The translations under genes and the position numbers were made by a program. 31,003 nucleotides of DNA from a virus, in the IMG/VR virus record IMGVR_UViG_3300009431_000398, positions 1-31,003 of that record, one strand, 5' to 3'. The notes beneath the pieces were generated by a model. The model saw only the letters and a program-made list of their open reading frames with translations. It ran no database searches and was not told the origin of the DNA. Below are positions 1 through 8,540 of this stretch, in pieces. Position 1 is the first letter of the stretch; each line of letters begins with the position of its first letter.

Positions 1-847
1 GGCCTTCGATGCTCGCGCCGTACTGAGGGTTACCCGCAGAGTTGCGCCACTGCACCCAATACGAATCCCCGGCGTTGATGGTGATGCCGCTCCCCGTCAA
101 GTCCACGGTGGCACAGGCGTTGCCCAGGCTGTCGAAGGTGTTAGTCACGTTGCGGAAGGCCGCGTTGGGAACCGTGGTGTTGATGATGCGGACACTCGTC
201 GCCGAGACATGGTGCCCCGCGATGAGGAACTGGTCCGTGGTCGTGTTCACGAACAGAGCCGGGGTCCTGTGGAGACGGGTGTTCGAGCTGCCAGGCGCAC
301 CGAGGATGGTGGGGTAGAACTCCCCCTCCACGTTGCTGTCGTGGTTCGGCCAGGTGTCCGCGGTTACCTTGTGCGTCGGCAGCGGGTAGAGGGCTGTGTC
401 CAGGAAGGGTGCCTCCTCGATTACCGCGGTGACCGGGCGCGGGTTCACGTCCCAGCTGGGATTGCGGACCACCCCGTCGATGACCTCCAGATGCTTCCCG
501 CTGCCCTCTGCCCACAGCAGGACCTTCGCCTTCGCCGCCCCCAGGTTGTACCCACGCGAGACGAGTAGAGGCACGTCCACCAACTCGCTCAGATGCAGAG
601 TGACGTCCAGGGACTTGGACTCCGGTTCGTCGGTGAATAGGGTGACCGCCTGCTCGATGCTGTCCCCGATGACGAGCCCCGGCGAGTAGATGACGTCCGC
701 GCCATTCTCTCCGATGGGGGCGGCCACGACGTCCTCAGCCAGGTGGAGCTCAAGGTCACCGATGGTCAGGTTCACCAGTACGCGCACCTGGTGCCCGAGC
801 AGGTCCGAGTACCCGAACCGAGCGGCGATGGGAGACACAACAGACAT
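1..847 (-). CDS. Tail/baseplate-region protein, 3' end cut by the window
   Basis: A minus-strand reading frame starts with ATG at 847 and stays open to base 1, giving 282 residues with no stop, so the C-terminus lies outside the window. A good ribosome site (AGGAG, then TCCGGC) precedes the ATG, ten bases after the stop of the large Asp-box protein. The N-terminus (MSVVSPIAARFGYSDLLG) leads into beta-rich sequence alternating hydrophobic and polar residues, with a segment LVSRGYNLGAAKAKVLLW. I recognise no named domain. Its place downstream of the tape measure and a receptor-type protein makes a distal tail, baseplate or fibre-associated role likely, but this is inference from gene order only. 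Confidence 0.8.
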   Translation of the reverse strand, partial: MSVVSPIAARFGYSDLLGHQVRVLVNLTIGDLELHLAEDVVAAPIGENGADVIYSPGLVIGDSIEQAVTLFTDEPESKSLDVTLHLSELVDVPLLVSRGYNLGAAKAKVLLWAEGSGKHLEVIDGVVRNPSWDVNPRPVTAVIEEAPFLDTALYPLPTHKVTADTWPNHDSNVEGEFYPTILGAPGSSNTRLHRTPALFVNTTTDQFLIAGHHVSATSVRIINTTVPNAAFRNVTNTFDSLGNACATVDLTGSGITINAGDSYWVQWRNSAGNPQYGASIEG

Positions 848-856
848 GCCGGACTC

Positions 857-3800
857 CTAGTTCAGCTCGTAGAAGGTGACCGTATCGGCACGCTCGACCT
901 CGTCCACCCCCTCAGTACCCAAGGGCACCTTGGTGTTGATGGGATTCTCAGCCCTGCATAGCATCCACCAGCGGTCGTCCAGAATGAGCTTGGTGGTGCT
1001 GCCCCCGGCTGCTGCCTGCGGGATGTTGCGGACGAGGACCAGCGGCTTGCGATGCTCGACGCGGTCCAACACCCCCTCCAACATCCGGATGGTGTCGTGA
1101 GGCGTCGCGATGGCAGCGCCCCCCGCCTGCCCCGCGATGTAGTCGGGGTTGGGGTTCGTCAGGTCCACCTGGGTGTTGTCCACGGCGTCGTCGGACCAGG
1201 AGAGTTCGTACTCCCTGCGACGGTCGCCCAGCTTGCGGGAGCTGTAGCTGCGGTTGGTCCGCTCGATGATTTCCACGTTGGGGTTGCGCAGCGTGGAGTA
1301 CCCGCGGGAGTGGTTGCGCCCGAAGACCGCGCACGGCCCGAACAGGAACGACCCAATCTGGAAGTACCCGTCCGCGGTGCTCTGCGCAGGGATGAGCAGC
1401 CGGAACAGCTCATAGCCTGAGTTGTAGGCGTGCCGCAGCGCGAGCACGTTTCGCCGCCAGATTTCCAGGGTGCCGCTGGCAGCCTCAGTGCCGTCCATGT
1501 ACGCAGTGTCCAGGGTCAAGGACGGAATCTTGGTGTTGACGCCTGAGCCACGCCAGGCCCCCTCGGTGTTGTGGGCAATCTTGTGCAGGGCGCTCTCCCC
1601 TGCACTGAGCTTCACGGTGTCGCCGGCGTGCGCCTCGTTGAAGAGATAGCGAGAGCCTGTGGTCACCTGGGCCTGGTCAGGCCGCAGGATGCGCCCCTTC
1701 CTGGTGAAGGCCAGCCCCGACATGCCCGACGCTGCGTCCACCACGATGATGTCGTCCCAGGCCAGACCAGCCGTGTCCCATCCCTGAATCTTGCACGTCT
1801 GGAAGTTGATGTCCCGGAACGCCGCCGCCAGGGAGTAATTCTCCATGAAAGTGTCGGTGAACAGATCCTCAAACTGCCACACAATTTGGACCGCCACCGA
1901 GTCGGTCAGGCTGCGCCAGGGCTCGCCTGGCGACGGGCGCAGGTTCACATCCAGCGCACTCAGTGGGTACGTGTAGATGGGCTTACAGTCCCACTTATCG
2001 CCGAGCTTGGTCGGGCCGCTGCTCGCGCGGACCTTCAGTCCCGACTTGAGGTTGTACGGCAGCGTCGGAAGGGACTTGGGATGTACGTCGGTAGGGTTGC
2101 TCCACCCAGCGGCGTACACCAGCTTGGACCGCTCGGTCCAGGTGGTCATGTAGAAGCCAAAGCCCACCGGAGCTGACCACTTCGAGACAGCCGCGTTGCC
2201 GCCCCCACGGTTGCCCCACTCCATGCGGTCGCGGTTGCCGTTCGCGCCACCGTCATCGACGACCGACCCTCCACCGCCCTCGACCCAGTCACGGATGTGG
2301 CCGTCCTCGGCGTGGAAGACGTGAGCGTCCCCCTTCTCCAGCGCCACCCGGATGTGCTTCCGCGAGGTCATGTCCAGGTTCACCGTGCAGAGCACAGCGC
2401 CGTTCGGGTCAATGAAGCGGTACTGGGTCGTGCTGAACCTCACGATGACCTGGTAGCCGTAGGTGGCTCCGTCAGACAGCTGCAGAAGGACCGAGACATC
2501 GTCGTTGGCGACACTACCACCACTGTCCACCTGAACCGCGAACTCGGCGAAGGTCTTGCTAAGGTCGTAGGTGTACTCCACATGGTAGTAGTTCGTCTGT
2601 GCCAGCCCCGTGCTGCACTGCAGCTCCCCGACAGCTGTCTGCGACTCCGTTCCGCCGACTGCCACCCTGGTCCAGCCCTGGGCGTTGGGCAGCGAAATGG
2701 GCATGTAGGTCAACCCACAGGTGGAACCCCGTACCCGCCCATGACCGAAGTGGTACATGTCACCGTAGGTCTCGCCGTAGGTGGCGCTCGGAACCTGACA
2801 CGGAACGGTGTGGCTGCTGAACCCACCCAGCTCGATGGCCACGACGGACTTCTCTCGGTAGTTCCCCGTCACCGCCGTGAATCTGGAGCACAGGAACGCC
2901 CGCCCACCCGTACTGGCGCACGAGAAGGAGTGGAAGTATTCCGTCTGGTTGTCCTGATACCAGATGTTATAGCGCCATTCGCGGGCGACCGGGGGACTCG
3001 TCTGCTCCCAGCCCGGCCAGGACTCTCCACCATCCCTGCTGGCAAACAGCTTGATGCCGTTGTCGCCGCCCGAGAGGTTCCCCTGGACAGCCAGGTAGAT
3101 GATGCCGTCCTCGTCCGTCCACGTGGTCAGTCCGTGGGGAGCCGAGAAGATCAGCGAGTTGGACAGGTTCGTCGGGCTCACCTCGGCAGCGTTATGCGAA
3201 GCCGAGTACAGCTTGCGGACCATGATGTCGTTGTTTTCGACACATCCCAGCAGGAACCCCCCGCCAGGAATCGCCGTAATGTCGGGGTAGTACGGACGCT
3301 GCCCAACCACAGGCGCGTACATATCCTCCACCAGGTGGAAGATGCCGCCGAGGTCGTCCGAGACGTACTGGGCCATATCGGGGTTCACCGTCCCAGCCTC
3401 GTAGTACCAGACGAACAGGACAATTTCGTCGTTGCTGTAGGCCGCCGTCAACCGCTTGGGGTCGGGGTTGTTCGAGGTGTTGTCCCACAGGTTGCGCTCC
3501 AGCGCAGACGAGGCATGGAGGGTCCACGTGGTCCCTTCGTCATCGGTACGATACACGTCCACCTGGGAGGTATCGGGGGCGATGGTGATGAGCAGGACCC
3601 GACCACTCGGGAGCAGCACCAGACAACTCGGCTTCTCCCTGACCGCGTCGGCGGGGACGCCAGGGTCAGTGCCTGCCGACCAGGCACTCGTGTCGGGGTC
3701 GTAGATGTAGATTTTCGGCAGGCCTGTGTTGTCGGTCTGCCCGCACATCATCAACTTTCCGGACTTCATCCGGATGACGTCGCAGTGGTGATAGTTCGGA

Positions 3801-4165
3801 GATGCGGTCGTGGTCCAGTGCACCGGCAGCCAGCCGGTGATAGCCACGAACGGGTCGTGCCCCTTGATGGCGGCTGCGCCATCCCCAGCGTCCACGTCCC
3901 TAAACCCGATGCCCGCTCGCTCGGGACCAGGGTGCCCAGCCCGTAGAGTCTGGACCTCGATGTGCCCATCTGCCCCCTGCTCCCCGCTGGCTTCCAGGGC
4001 ACAGTAGGTATCGTTCACAGGCACAGGAACACCAGGACGAGGCCCGGTCTCGGTGTACGCGCTGTCCGTCGCCCCGACGCCCTTGTCCTTGATGGCGTCG
4101 TGGTTCATGCGCTCGTCCTGGAGCACCACTCCCTGCGCGTACGGCTTCGCAATCTCGTTTCCCAT
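857..4165 (-). CDS. Large tail protein with Asp-box (BNR/sialidase-like) beta-propeller segment
   Basis: This 1102-residue protein starts two bases after the tape measure stop. Residues about 110-400 look like a sialidase-type beta-propeller: Asp-box-like motifs appear near 206-214 (RTDDEGTTW), 269-275 (SDDLGGIF) and 376-383 (SRDGGESW), the last matching S-x-D-x-G-x-x-W well. Between them are strand-turn-strand repeats such as LVLLPSGRVLLIT. The remaining 700 residues are beta-rich and unassigned. Asp boxes occur in glycan-binding or glycan-cleaving propellers, and position next to the tape measure suggests a tail-tip or receptor-binding protein that recognises or degrades surface sugars. No catalytic Arg triad or nucleophile could be assigned, so enzymatic activity is unproven. 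There is no signal peptide. Confidence 0.85.
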   Translation of the reverse strand: MGNEIAKPYAQGVVLQDERMNHDAIKDKGVGATDSAYTETGPRPGVPVPVNDTYCALEASGEQGADGHIEVQTLRAGHPGPERAGIGFRDVDAGDGAAAIKGHDPFVAITGWLPVHWTTTASPNYHHCDVIRMKSGKLMMCGQTDNTGLPKIYIYDPDTSAWSAGTDPGVPADAVREKPSCLVLLPSGRVLLITIAPDTSQVDVYRTDDEGTTWTLHASSALERNLWDNTSNNPDPKRLTAAYSNDEIVLFVWYYEAGTVNPDMAQYVSDDLGGIFHLVEDMYAPVVGQRPYYPDITAIPGGGFLLGCVENNDIMVRKLYSASHNAAEVSPTNLSNSLIFSAPHGLTTWTDEDGIIYLAVQGNLSGGDNGIKLFASRDGGESWPGWEQTSPPVAREWRYNIWYQDNQTEYFHSFSCASTGGRAFLCSRFTAVTGNYREKSVVAIELGGFSSHTVPCQVPSATYGETYGDMYHFGHGRVRGSTCGLTYMPISLPNAQGWTRVAVGGTESQTAVGELQCSTGLAQTNYYHVEYTYDLSKTFAEFAVQVDSGGSVANDDVSVLLQLSDGATYGYQVIVRFSTTQYRFIDPNGAVLCTVNLDMTSRKHIRVALEKGDAHVFHAEDGHIRDWVEGGGGSVVDDGGANGNRDRMEWGNRGGGNAAVSKWSAPVGFGFYMTTWTERSKLVYAAGWSNPTDVHPKSLPTLPYNLKSGLKVRASSGPTKLGDKWDCKPIYTYPLSALDVNLRPSPGEPWRSLTDSVAVQIVWQFEDLFTDTFMENYSLAAAFRDINFQTCKIQGWDTAGLAWDDIIVVDAASGMSGLAFTRKGRILRPDQAQVTTGSRYLFNEAHAGDTVKLSAGESALHKIAHNTEGAWRGSGVNTKIPSLTLDTAYMDGTEAASGTLEIWRRNVLALRHAYNSGYELFRLLIPAQSTADGYFQIGSFLFGPCAVFGRNHSRGYSTLRNPNVEIIERTNRSYSSRKLGDRRREYELSWSDDAVDNTQVDLTNPNPDYIAGQAGGAAIATPHDTIRMLEGVLDRVEHRKPLVLVRNIPQAAAGGSTTKLILDDRWWMLCRAENPINTKVPLGTEGVDEVERADTVTFYELN

Positions 4166-4167
4166 GG

Positions 4168-6366
4168 CTATGCCCTGTTGAAGCTGGGCACATGCGTGCC
4201 GCTCTTGGGTTGAATCGTCCTCACCAGCTCATCGTACAGGTCACCGCTCCTGGTCCTGACCGCCTCGTGCGTGCTGGCGTTGGTCGTCCTGTTCGCCACC
4301 CGCTGGATGATGGTGAAGTTGCCCCCGGCGCGCTCGCCCCGGTTCATCGCGCGGATACCTTCTTCCCCGCCCCTGGTCTTCACGCCCAGGTTGTTGACCA
4401 TCGCCTCCCCGCGCTGCGCGAGGACGTGGACCTCGTCAATCATGCCACCAGCGTGGAGCTTCGGAGGGGGCTCCGTTGCAATGATGGCCTCCTGGACGGC
4501 GAGCTGCGCGAGCGCGGCAGGGATGGCGAACGGCCACGCAGGAGCGGGCACCGTCGCCATGATGTTCGTGATAGCCAGGGCGGTATTGAGGGCGGCCGTG
4601 GACATGGCGAGGACCTGTCCAGCCTGCCACGCTTCCATCGCCTGGGCCTTCTGCGCGTCCGTCAGCTCCTCACCGCTGCTGGTCATGCGGTTGTAGAGGG
4701 TGTAGGCCAGCCCGGTGAAGGAGTCCAGCATCGACGCCATGGAGGCCGTGGCGCTCTGGACCATCATCAAGTTGAACTCCCGCGCCTCTTCCAGCGCCTC
4801 GTCGTGCCAGTCGCGGGAGAGGGTCGTGCTGGTCTTCCAGACAACGGCGGCCTCATCCACCGACTTCTGGATGCTCGGGACGTAGCCCTGCCAGGCGTCC
4901 TGCAGCTCGTTGACATGCTCCCGCGCCAGCTCGCCGAGCCGTCCTCCTTCCTCCTCGACAGCATCCGAGACCGCACCCGCCACGGCCTGGTGCTGCTGCT
5001 CGGCTCCCTCCTTGACCCTGCCTGTGGTCTTGTCGAACTTGCCGAGGAAGGTATCCAGCGCCCCTGGAGCCGTCAGCCCGTACTCCTCCAGGATGTACTG
5101 GTTCATCAACTCGAACTCCTTGCGGGTGAGCCTCACCTCACCGCGCAGGGCTCGCATCCCCTCCTCCATGTCCTTCGTCGTCTCGACCACAGCGTCCATC
5201 GGGTCCTTGACCAGCCCCACCTTCTCCCCGAGGCTGAGGAAGGCGTCTGCCATGTCGTTGATGGACTCCCGGAGAGTCTCCCCCTTGTCGAACAGAGCCA
5301 CGAAAGCGTCGATGACCAGCGTGGTCCCATTCTTCACGATGGAGAGGACATCGGCGAGGGTGTCCAGGACGCCCGACAGCTTGATGACCATCTCCAGCAT
5401 GTCAACCAGACCGTCCAGCACGTCCTCGGCAAACAGCTTGTTGAGCGCCTCGCCCAGCTGCTCCAGGTCCCCGGTCTCGCGCGCCTCGACCATGATGGCC
5501 TGGATACGGTCAGCCGTGCTGGAGAGGACCGGCTGCATCGGGTCCAGCACCTGGGTCTTCAGGGCCTTGAACGCCTGGTGGAGTAGGTACAGCGCATCCT
5601 GGAGAGCCTCGGAGCGCGTTGCCACGTCGGTGGTAATGAGCCCCGCCCGCTCCATCTGGTCGAACGACTCGCGGAATGGACCCGCCCCCTGCGAGAAGGC
5701 GTCCACGAGGGACCGACCAGCTCGACCCATGAGGTCCGCAGCCACAGCCGTCTGCGCCGCACGGTCCCCCAGCTGGGAGATGCCATCCGCGATGGCCAGG
5801 AAGCGCTCGTCCAGGGGCATCCGCGCCAGCTCTGCAGCATCGAGCCCCATCCGCTCGAACTGCTCCCCAGCTAGCCCCCCCTTGGTGCGCGCCTCGTCAA
5901 TCTTGCGGTTCAGGTTCAGCAGCGCCACCTCAGCCTTTGCGCTGCCGTCGGTCATCAAGTCCAGGGCACCCTGTATCTTCTGGAACTCCTCTGCGCTCGC
6001 GCCCACCCCCTTGGCGCGCTTGACCATCAGGTTGGTCTCGGCAGAGAAGTCGATGACCTGCTTGACCACCAGACCCATCGCCGCCGCAGTAGCAGCCGCA
6101 GCAGCCGCCACACCCTTGAGGCTCGACTGAAGCTCCTCCCCAGCCTTCTTGCCCTTCTTCCCCGCCTCCTGGGCGTCGTCCCCCATGTCCTCCAGGGCGT
6201 CGCCAGCCTCCTCGGTCGAAGCCGCAGCCTCGTCCATGGCGTCGTCCATCTGCTGACCGAGGGTGTCCACCGCCGTCTCGACGTTGTCCACCTCCTGCGC
6301 AGCCTGAGCCAGCGCTGCCAGGAGCTGGTTGATGTCCAAGGTCCAAGTCTGTCGGATATCGCTCAT
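4168..6366 (-). CDS. Tail tape measure protein
   Basis: This 732-residue protein has the composition of a tape measure. The N-terminal ~100 residues form a long Ala/Asp/Glu/Gln coiled coil, followed by a Lys/Gly turn, an Ala-rich helix (AAAAAATAAAMG, about 87-98) and IDFSAETNLMVKRAKGVGASAEEFQKIQ, typical of TP901-type tape measures. Then come helices with LMGRAGRSLVDAF and hydrophobic stretches near 540-640 (ALNTALAITNIMA, WPFAIPAALAQLAVQEAIIA) that may insert in the membrane. The C-terminus is Gly/Arg-rich. It sets tail length and is ejected with DNA. At roughly 1.5 angstrom per residue this implies a tail near 110 nm (family rule of thumb). It follows the tail-assembly chaperone pair, the canonical order. 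Confidence 0.95.
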   Translation of the reverse strand: MSDIRQTWTLDINQLLAALAQAAQEVDNVETAVDTLGQQMDDAMDEAAASTEEAGDALEDMGDDAQEAGKKGKKAGEELQSSLKGVAAAAAATAAAMGLVVKQVIDFSAETNLMVKRAKGVGASAEEFQKIQGALDLMTDGSAKAEVALLNLNRKIDEARTKGGLAGEQFERMGLDAAELARMPLDERFLAIADGISQLGDRAAQTAVAADLMGRAGRSLVDAFSQGAGPFRESFDQMERAGLITTDVATRSEALQDALYLLHQAFKALKTQVLDPMQPVLSSTADRIQAIMVEARETGDLEQLGEALNKLFAEDVLDGLVDMLEMVIKLSGVLDTLADVLSIVKNGTTLVIDAFVALFDKGETLRESINDMADAFLSLGEKVGLVKDPMDAVVETTKDMEEGMRALRGEVRLTRKEFELMNQYILEEYGLTAPGALDTFLGKFDKTTGRVKEGAEQQHQAVAGAVSDAVEEEGGRLGELAREHVNELQDAWQGYVPSIQKSVDEAAVVWKTSTTLSRDWHDEALEEAREFNLMMVQSATASMASMLDSFTGLAYTLYNRMTSSGEELTDAQKAQAMEAWQAGQVLAMSTAALNTALAITNIMATVPAPAWPFAIPAALAQLAVQEAIIATEPPPKLHAGGMIDEVHVLAQRGEAMVNNLGVKTRGGEEGIRAMNRGERAGGNFTIIQRVANRTTNASTHEAVRTRSGDLYDELVRTIQPKSGTHVPSFNRA

Positions 6367-6370
6367 CGGC

Positions 6371-6712
6371 TCAGTCCTTCATCCACCAAGAGACAGCGTC
6401 CGAGGACGCCCCGTCCTTGACGAGGGCGCGCCGAAGCATCTGCTGGCGCTGCGCCTGCTCGTGCCGCGACCCGCGACCCCTCTTGCCCTTGCGCAGCATG
6501 AGGAACTCGTGCTGGTCGCAGAGCTTCAACGGGGAGATGCTCGCGTACCGCAGCTCCTGGTTTTGCTCGGTGAGGAGACGATGGTACGCGAGGAGGTCCG
6601 CCTGCACCTCCTCGTCCTGCTCGTAGAAGCCGAGCGGATTCCCGCCCAGGAGGTACAGCCCGATCTCCAGGGCTACGAAGTGGAGGGGTCCTCCTGGGCC
6701 TTGGAAAAATCC
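6371..6712 (-). CDS. Tail-assembly chaperone C-terminal extension (likely frameshift-expressed, gpT-like)
   Basis: This minus-strand frame opens just after a TGA at 6715-6713 and runs in the -1 frame relative to the upstream chaperone, ending four bases before the tape measure ATG. It reads convincingly as protein from the overlap onwards (FVALEIGLYLLGGNPLGFYEQ, then a basic helix GKRGRGSRHEQAQRQQ and WWMKD at the end). A GTG at 6607 could start a 78-residue product, but the coding-like sequence continues upstream of it and the purines before it leave almost no spacing. A -1 shift inside 6712-6673 would give a fusion of about 262 residues, the usual G/GT arrangement of siphovirus chaperones. 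Whether shift or internal start is used cannot be decided here. Confidence 0.7.
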   Translation of the reverse strand, partial: GFFQGPGGPLHFVALEIGLYLLGGNPLGFYEQDEEVQADLLAYHRLLTEQNQELRYASISPLKLCDQHEFLMLRKGKRGRGSRHEQAQRQQMLRRALVKDGASSDAVSWWMKD

Positions 6713-7158
6713 TCACGCTTCTCCACCTTCTTCGCCCCCACCACCGACTGCGCCAGGTTGGCGAGCATCGGTGGGAAGGCGTCCATGAGGTCCCCAGGCG
6801 CGTAGTCGGCCTGGTGAAGCTCATCCAGCACAGCCCGTCCAAACGCCGAGTAGTCGTCGCCGTGGTCCTCGAGCCTGGCCTCCAGGTCGAGGTCGAGGTG
6901 ATACCAGCACAGCCCCATGGCTGCCGCACCCAACTCCCACAGCGACTTGGTCCGCTCCAGGGTCGAGCGGTCGGGCATCTTCGAGTCGTCCCGCTTCTTG
7001 AAGTCGTACAGGCCCTGCTTCTCCATCTCGCCCAGCAACTCCAAGAGGTAGATGGGGAAGGGGAAGCGGAAGTGGTGCTCGCCCTTGTCGCCGAGGGTAA
7101 GCGCGAACCAGAGCTTGGGGTTGTCGGGGATGACCCGCTGGGTCTCTCGCTGCTGCAT
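6673..7158 (-). CDS. Tail-assembly chaperone (gpG-like)
   Basis: This 161-residue soluble, mostly helical protein starts after GGGAGGACAGG and lies directly before the tape measure, where tail-assembly chaperones sit. It begins MQQRETQRVIPDNPKLWFAL, has an aromatic/charged middle, and ends KREDFSKAQEDPSTS. The family wraps the tape measure and helps tail-tube polymerisation. A second frame overlaps its last 13 codons and continues to 6371. The overlap contains a T5 run (codons GAT TTT TCC at 6711-6703) and a C4 run (6688-6685), either of which could let the ribosome slip by -1. Assignment rests on order, size and the overlapping second frame; I do not recognise a sequence signature. Confidence 0.75.
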   Translation of the reverse strand: MQQRETQRVIPDNPKLWFALTLGDKGEHHFRFPFPIYLLELLGEMEKQGLYDFKKRDDSKMPDRSTLERTKSLWELGAAAMGLCWYHLDLDLEARLEDHGDDYSAFGRAVLDELHQADYAPGDLMDAFPPMLANLAQSVVGAKKVEKREDFSKAQEDPSTS

Positions 7159-7208
7159 CCTGTCCTCCCTTTCGGGGGTGCGACCCGCAGGCCGCTATGG
7201 TAGTTCGC

Positions 7209-7454
7209 CTACTTGTCGGCAGGCTTCTTGGGCTTGGTCGCCTCGGGCTTGGACAGCTCCACGAAGTCGGGCACCTCAGCCAGCTCCCGTCGTGCGTGCT
7301 CGCACAGCTCCATGGCGTGCTTCACGCGGGCAACGGCACGCCGACGAGGGTACGGGCGACCGCCCGGGTTCATGTTCGGACCGCCCCTGGAGGTCAGAGC
7401 CTCGTGGATGGCTCCCAAGCGCTTGATGGTGTTGTCCAGCTGCTGGACCTTCAT
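7209..7454 (-). CDS. Small tail-region protein, unknown
   Basis: An 81-residue basic protein. The ATG at 7454 is chosen because AGAGAGGAGCGAGGCG gives a strong ribosome site. A longer in-frame reading to 7865 only shadows the neighbouring gene. It begins MKVQQLDNTIKRLGAIHEAL, has an Arg-rich centre (GGRPYPRRRAVARVKHA), a predicted helix (MELCEHARRELAEV) and a Lys/Pro-rich end (KPEATKPKKPADK). It sits 14 bases after the tail protein at 7469-8014 and before the chaperone, so it belongs to the tail operon. I recognise no family. Confidence 0.75.
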   Translation of the reverse strand: MKVQQLDNTIKRLGAIHEALTSRGGPNMNPGGRPYPRRRAVARVKHAMELCEHARRELAEVPDFVELSKPEATKPKKPADK

Positions 7455-7468
7455 CGCCTCGCTCCTCT

Positions 7469-8014
7469 CTACGCGGCGTCGCCGATGAGCATGAGTTCGT
7501 AGGTCTGGGTACTGGTAATCCCGCCGATGTGCAGGATGTCCGCGGTGGCGTTGGTGACGGTGACCCCGGAGGGGAACGCCATCAGGAGACAACCGCCAGC
7601 CGGGACGTGGATGAGGTCGCTGTCGTCGGCCAGCCAGCCCTCGGTGCCGACCGCGTCCACCCAGGCATCCGCAGCGCCAGCGCCATCCGTCCCGCCACCG
7701 ACCACGAGGTAGTCGGAGCTGGACGTGTTCCGCAGGAACAGGAGCTTGATGTTGGCGAGGTCGATGGTCCGCTCGGTGTCGTCGTCGGTGTCCTCGTGCG
7801 GCAGCGCCTTGAGGTCCCAGTTGTCGTGGGCTCCCGCAGCGACGGAACCGTCCTCCTTGGTCCACATCTCGTCAGCCTGGCTCGCGCCCGAGCCGTCCGG
7901 CCAGTCCAGCGACTCCTCCAGAGTCGCCGGGAAGGACTGAGTACCCAGTCCGAAGGCGACCTTCCGGGTCCCGATGACTCGCGCCAGAATCTTGGTCGTC
8001 AGTGTGCCTGCCAT
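7469..8014 (-). CDS. Putative tail structural protein
   Basis: This 181-residue acidic protein starts with ATG at 8014 after TAGGAGGGACGGAACC. The sequence has beta-strand character: MAGTLTTKILARVIGT at the N-terminus, a polar centre (EDTDDDTERTIDLANIK), then a strand-rich end LIHVPAGGCLLMAFPSGV and ADILHIGGITSTQTYELMLI. The C-terminal part resembles the compact beta folds of tail-tube or tube-decorating proteins. It lies between the tail-tube candidate (8028-8528) and the chaperone, so it may be a second tube or tail-surface protein. No family is recognised with certainty. Confidence 0.7.
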   Translation of the reverse strand: MAGTLTTKILARVIGTRKVAFGLGTQSFPATLEESLDWPDGSGASQADEMWTKEDGSVAAGAHDNWDLKALPHEDTDDDTERTIDLANIKLLFLRNTSSSDYLVVGGGTDGAGAADAWVDAVGTEGWLADDSDLIHVPAGGCLLMAFPSGVTVTNATADILHIGGITSTQTYELMLIGDAA

Positions 8015-8027
8015 GGTTCCGTCCCTC

Positions 8028-8528
8028 CTAGCTCACGATGGTCGGTCGGACCGCGTAGCTGGTGAAGCTGATGGACAGCTGGTTGGGGTCGCCCTCGGAC
8101 ATCGAGCCGGTGACATGGCAGTAGGGCAGCTCGATTTCGTGGTCCGCGGCGTCGCCATGCGTGACCCCGGCCATCTTCCACTTGAGGGTGAGGGTAAAGA
8201 CCTCCCCGTTGGCTCCCTTCGTGCTCACCCAGTTGGTGCCGACCAGCCCCGACTGCATGAGAATCTCCTCCAGCGTGGCATAGGCCGCATCGCTGAGGTC
8301 CCGCAGGTACGCGGTGAACGTCCCGGTCATGGGCTGGTCATCGCCGTACCGGATAGCCGGGTCGGCGGCAATGCGCCCACGGTCCAGAAACAGGTTGACA
8401 GACTCCTGCGGGATGTTCAGGGAGAAGTCCCCCGCCTCGAACGCCACCTCCAGCGAGTTCGCCCCGCCGTTGTCCTCGAAGGTGAGGGTGCCGTCCCGCT
8501 TGGTCTTGACGATTTCGCTGTAGGGCAT
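8028..8528 (-). CDS. Major tail (tube) protein candidate
   Basis: This 166-residue protein has an AGGAGGCGAA ribosome site. The N-terminus MPYSEIVKTKRDGTLTFEDN continues with LEVAFEAGDFSLNIPQ, and the body is rich in beta strands (TGTFTAYLRDL, VFTLTLKWKMAG, LSISFTSYAVRPTIVS), fitting the beta-sandwich of a siphovirus tail tube. It sits between the connector genes and the tape measure in the expected order. The first ~40 residues are clearly related to residues 25-58 of the zinc-finger protein at 15471-16115 (same VKTKRDG, EAGD and S-x-N positions), so a module is shared across two structural loci. The tail-tube call is from order and fold-like composition. Confidence 0.75.
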   Translation of the reverse strand: MPYSEIVKTKRDGTLTFEDNGGANSLEVAFEAGDFSLNIPQESVNLFLDRGRIAADPAIRYGDDQPMTGTFTAYLRDLSDAAYATLEEILMQSGLVGTNWVSTKGANGEVFTLTLKWKMAGVTHGDAADHEIELPYCHVTGSMSEGDPNQLSISFTSYAVRPTIVS

Positions 8529-8540
8529 TTCGCCTCCTGC

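Noticed and set aside
2297-3946. Long plus-strand open frame (549 codons) opposite the Asp-box protein
   Set aside because: Arises from GC-rich codon bias; no ribosome site, Arg/Val/Pro-rich low-pattern protein, and the minus strand encodes a convincing protein.
4192-5586. Plus-strand frame opposite the tape measure
   Set aside because: Antisense shadow; His/Leu/Arg-rich translation without motif.
6363-6929. Minus-strand frame overlapping the chaperone pair
   Set aside because: Arg/Pro-rich shadow; the chaperone frame and its -1 partner explain the region.
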